Source: JAGMDK01 sp023128695 (GTDB lineage Bacteria > Planctomycetota > Phycisphaerae > UBA1845 > Fen-1342). From it: a stretch of DNA of 16,804 nt. Positions 14,751 to 16,804 of the stretch are shown piece by piece. The stretch's first letter is position 1. Every line of letters starts with the position of its first letter. The DNA is taken from assembly GCA_030628805.1 (NCBI GenBank), contig DAOVQG010000063.1, positions 1 through 16,804 on the forward strand. Direction: 5' to 3'. Position numbers and translations under genes: made by a program. A model generated the notes under the pieces. That model was given only the letters and a program-made list of their open reading frames with translations, did not search any database and had not been told where the DNA came from.

Positions 14751-14756
14751 TATACT
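14751..14756 (+). promoter_or_regulatory. Possible -10 box of the radical SAM gene
   Basis: TATACT lies 41 bases before the ATG at 14798. No good -35 is visible 16-18 bases upstream, so only the -10 is proposed. Confidence 0.35.
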
Positions 14757-14797
14757 GAGAGACCATCCGTGCGCGCAGGCGGAGATGAAGTCCAAGA

Positions 14798-16648
14798 ATG
14801 TCGGATAATACGACCATCATGGCCGATTCGCTCGCCGAACGTGTCAGGACCGAACTGCTGCCGCGCGTTCGGCAGCCGGCCCAGTACATCGGGGGGGAGG
14901 TCAATCAACTGCCGCGGGCGGGCGATTGGGAGGCGGCCGAGGTCCGGGTGGCGATCGCGTTCCCGGACACCTACACGATCGGCATGTCACACCTGGGGTG
15001 CCAGATTCTGTACTGGCTGTGCAACCACACGCCGGGGGTGTGTGCCGAGCGGGTTTTTTGCCCCTGGCTCGACGCCGAGCGGGTCATGCGGGAGCGCGGG
15101 CTTCCGCTGTTCACCTGGGACACGCGGCAGCCGGTGCGGTCGGCCGACCTGCTGGCGATTTCCCTGCAATACGAGCTGGTGTTCACAAATGTGCTGAATA
15201 TGCTCGATTTGGCGGGGATTCCGCTCCACGCCGGCGAGCGTACGAACGACGATCCGCTCGTGATCGTCGGCGGGCCACAGGCCGATAATCCCGAGCCGCT
15301 GGCCGAGTTCATCGACCTGGTCGTCATCGGCGACGGCGAGCACGCCCTGGCTCAAATTCTGTCGGCCGTCCGCGAGTACAAACGTGCCGGCGTCGGTCGC
15401 CGTGAGATGATCCCGCTCCTGGCTCGGCGATTTCCGTGGATTTATGCCCCGAACCTCTACGAAGTCAGCTATCAACCGGACGGAACGCTGGCAGCCCTGC
15501 AACCGACGGCGGATGACCTCCCGACGCGTATCGAACGCTGCCAGACGCCGGATTTCGAGGACGCCCCGTTTCCAACCCGCCCGCTCGTGCCGTGGGTCGA
15601 GACTGTGCACGACCGCATCGCCATCGAAATCATGCGCGGCTGCCCTAACCTGTGCCGTTTCTGTCACGCCGGGTACACCAAGCGCCCGCTTCGGCTGCGC
15701 AGCGTGGACCGCATTCTCGAACTCGCGGAAGAGGCATATTGGTCCACCGGCTACGACGAGATCGGCCTGCTGTCGCTTTCGACCACGGACTATCCGTGGT
15801 TGCGAGAACTTGCCGAGCGGATCAACGAGCGCTTCGCGCCGCGGATGGTCAACATCAGCTTCCCGTCGCTGCGAGTTGACCGCATGTTGCAGGACATCCC
15901 TGCGCTGGCCAACGCCGTCCGCAAGGCGGGTCTGACTCTAGCGGTCGAGGCCGCCCACGACGACCTACGCCGCGCGCTGCGCAAGAAAGTCACCGACGGC
16001 GACCTGCTCGACGGCGTGCGGGCCGCGTTCGAGGCCGGCTGGAAGCGCGTCAAGCTCTATTTCATGGCTGGCTTCCCCGGCGAGCAGCCCGAAGACATAG
16101 ACGGCATCTGGGACCTGTCCTGCGCCGTCAGCCAGGTGCGCCGCCAACTCGGCCAGTCGCCGGCGGGGGTGACTGTCTCGCTGGCTTGGCTGGTACCCAA
16201 GCCTTTCACGCCGTTGCAGTGGGCCGCGCAGCCGCGGCTCGAGTACTTTCGCGAGGTCCGTCGGCAATTGCTGGATTTGAAGCACAGCCGGCGCTCGACC
16301 GTCCGCATCAACACGCACCGCCCGGAGCGCTCGGTGCTGGAGGCGGTGATGGCGCGAGGTGATCGCCGCCTGGGCGCGGTGATCCACGAAGCCTGGCGGC
16401 GCGGGGCCCGCTTCGACGGCTGGGACGAATGTTTCAAGCACGAAATCTGGCTCGCTGCCTTTTCGGCCACCGGCGTCGACCCGGATTTCTACGCCCACCG
16501 CGAGCGGCCGTTCGATGAGTTGCTCCCCTGGGATCACATCGGCCAGCGGTTGACGAGAACATATCTTGAAAAGAGCTACGCCGACTTCATCGCGCGGATC
16601 CGGGCGCGGAAGCTGATTTCGGGAGCAGTGGCACACATTCAGAAATGA
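14798..16648 (+). CDS. B12-binding-type radical SAM protein (TIGR03960-like)
   Basis: This 616-aa protein belongs to the uncharacterised radical SAM family with an N-terminal cobalamin-binding-like domain. The N-terminal part has VRVAIAFPDTYTIGMSHLG (about 49-67) and LVIVGGPQADNPEPLAEF (about 154-171), typical of that domain. The radical SAM cluster is CX3CX2C at C282, C286 and C289 (RGCPNLCRFCHAGYTKRPLR). The C-terminal half includes KLYFMAGFPGE and SLAWLVPKPFTPLQW, as in related radical SAM enzymes. Relatives are often next to or fused with a DUF2344 protein and near ribonuclease G genes. The gene is followed after ten bases by a tandem repeat, so any partner is outside the window. The start choice is tentative: GGAG lies 13 bases upstream, and M8 at 14819 is the alternative. 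The substrate is unknown. Confidence 0.85.
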   Translation: MSDNTTIMADSLAERVRTELLPRVRQPAQYIGGEVNQLPRAGDWEAAEVRVAIAFPDTYTIGMSHLGCQILYWLCNHTPGVCAERVFCPWLDAERVMRERGLPLFTWDTRQPVRSADLLAISLQYELVFTNVLNMLDLAGIPLHAGERTNDDPLVIVGGPQADNPEPLAEFIDLVVIGDGEHALAQILSAVREYKRAGVGRREMIPLLARRFPWIYAPNLYEVSYQPDGTLAALQPTADDLPTRIERCQTPDFEDAPFPTRPLVPWVETVHDRIAIEIMRGCPNLCRFCHAGYTKRPLRLRSVDRILELAEEAYWSTGYDEIGLLSLSTTDYPWLRELAERINERFAPRMVNISFPSLRVDRMLQDIPALANAVRKAGLTLAVEAAHDDLRRALRKKVTDGDLLDGVRAAFEAGWKRVKLYFMAGFPGEQPEDIDGIWDLSCAVSQVRRQLGQSPAGVTVSLAWLVPKPFTPLQWAAQPRLEYFREVRRQLLDLKHSRRSTVRINTHRPERSVLEAVMARGDRRLGAVIHEAWRRGARFDGWDECFKHEIWLAAFSATGVDPDFYAHRERPFDELLPWDHIGQRLTRTYLEKSYADFIARIRARKLISGAVAHIQK

Positions 16649-16658
16649 TCCGTTGCTA

Positions 16659-16804
16659 TGGGAGGGCGAACCTCCCGGTGAGCCGTAGTAGTGGGAGGGC
16701 GAACCTCCCGGTGAGCCGTAGTAGTGGGAGGGCGAACCTCCCGGTGAGCCGTAGTAGTGGGAGGGCGAACCTCCCGGTGAGCCGTAGTAGTGGGAGGGCG
16801 AACC
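16659..16804. repeat. 33-bp tandem repeat, 4.4 units, running off the window
   Basis: Units start at 16659, 16692, 16725, 16758 and 16791 (truncated by the edge) and are identical. Each holds the hairpin GGGAGG-GCGAA-CCTCCC and then GGTGAGCCGTAGTAG. There are no variable spacers, so it is a minisatellite-like array and not a CRISPR. It begins 10 bases after the radical SAM stop and may form hairpins at the mRNA 3' end. Confidence 0.93.

Noticed and set aside
16659..16804. CRISPR array at the right edge
   Set aside because: Units are directly adjacent and identical with no variable spacers.

Overview
The window looks like part of a planctomycete-type genome (Planctomycetota, inferred). It is GC-rich. 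It carries large secreted proteins with planctomycete-style C-terminal Cys-rich GACCY modules and dockerin/EF-hand-like repeats, and it is littered with short hairpin repeats ending in GTGCCACC-like tails. No rRNA or tRNA was seen.

Region 1 (1-7893, all minus strand) is a compact type I-C-like CRISPR-Cas operon. In transcription order it reads cas5c, cas8c, cas7c, cas3, cas4, cas1. Genes overlap or nearly touch from cas5c to cas4 (11-nt overlap, 2-nt gap, GTGA overlap, TGATG overlap). Cas5c, Cas8c and Cas7c should form the crRNA-guided complex. An internal ATG with a near-ideal Shine-Dalgarno inside cas8c probably yields the small subunit Cas11c. Cas3 is the nuclease-helicase, and Cas4 and Cas1 act in spacer acquisition. 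cas3 lies between cas7 and cas4 rather than at the head of the operon, and no cas2 is visible before the left edge. Both ends of cas1 carry a segmental duplication (36 and 45 bp) separated by a short repeat insert: heptads at the start, a hairpin at the end. The event at the start broke what looks like an ancestral ATGA overlap between cas4 and cas1.

Region 2 (7894-8958) has no convincing gene. It holds a solitary I-C-like CRISPR repeat (8501-8532) pointing away from the operon, an AT-richer possible leader to its left, a strong 14-bp hairpin, and a 110-bp MITE-like element with 17-bp perfect terminal inverted repeats.

Region 3 (8959-14556, minus strand) is a tandem pair of paralogous secreted gingipain-like (C25) cysteine peptidases with matching promoters and 5' leaders. 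They differ mainly by a clean two-module Cys-rich insertion in the downstream copy.

Region 4 (14557-16804) has a divergent intergenic region with a large inverted repeat. It is followed by a plus-strand B12-binding-type radical SAM protein, then a 33-bp tandem repeat running off the window.
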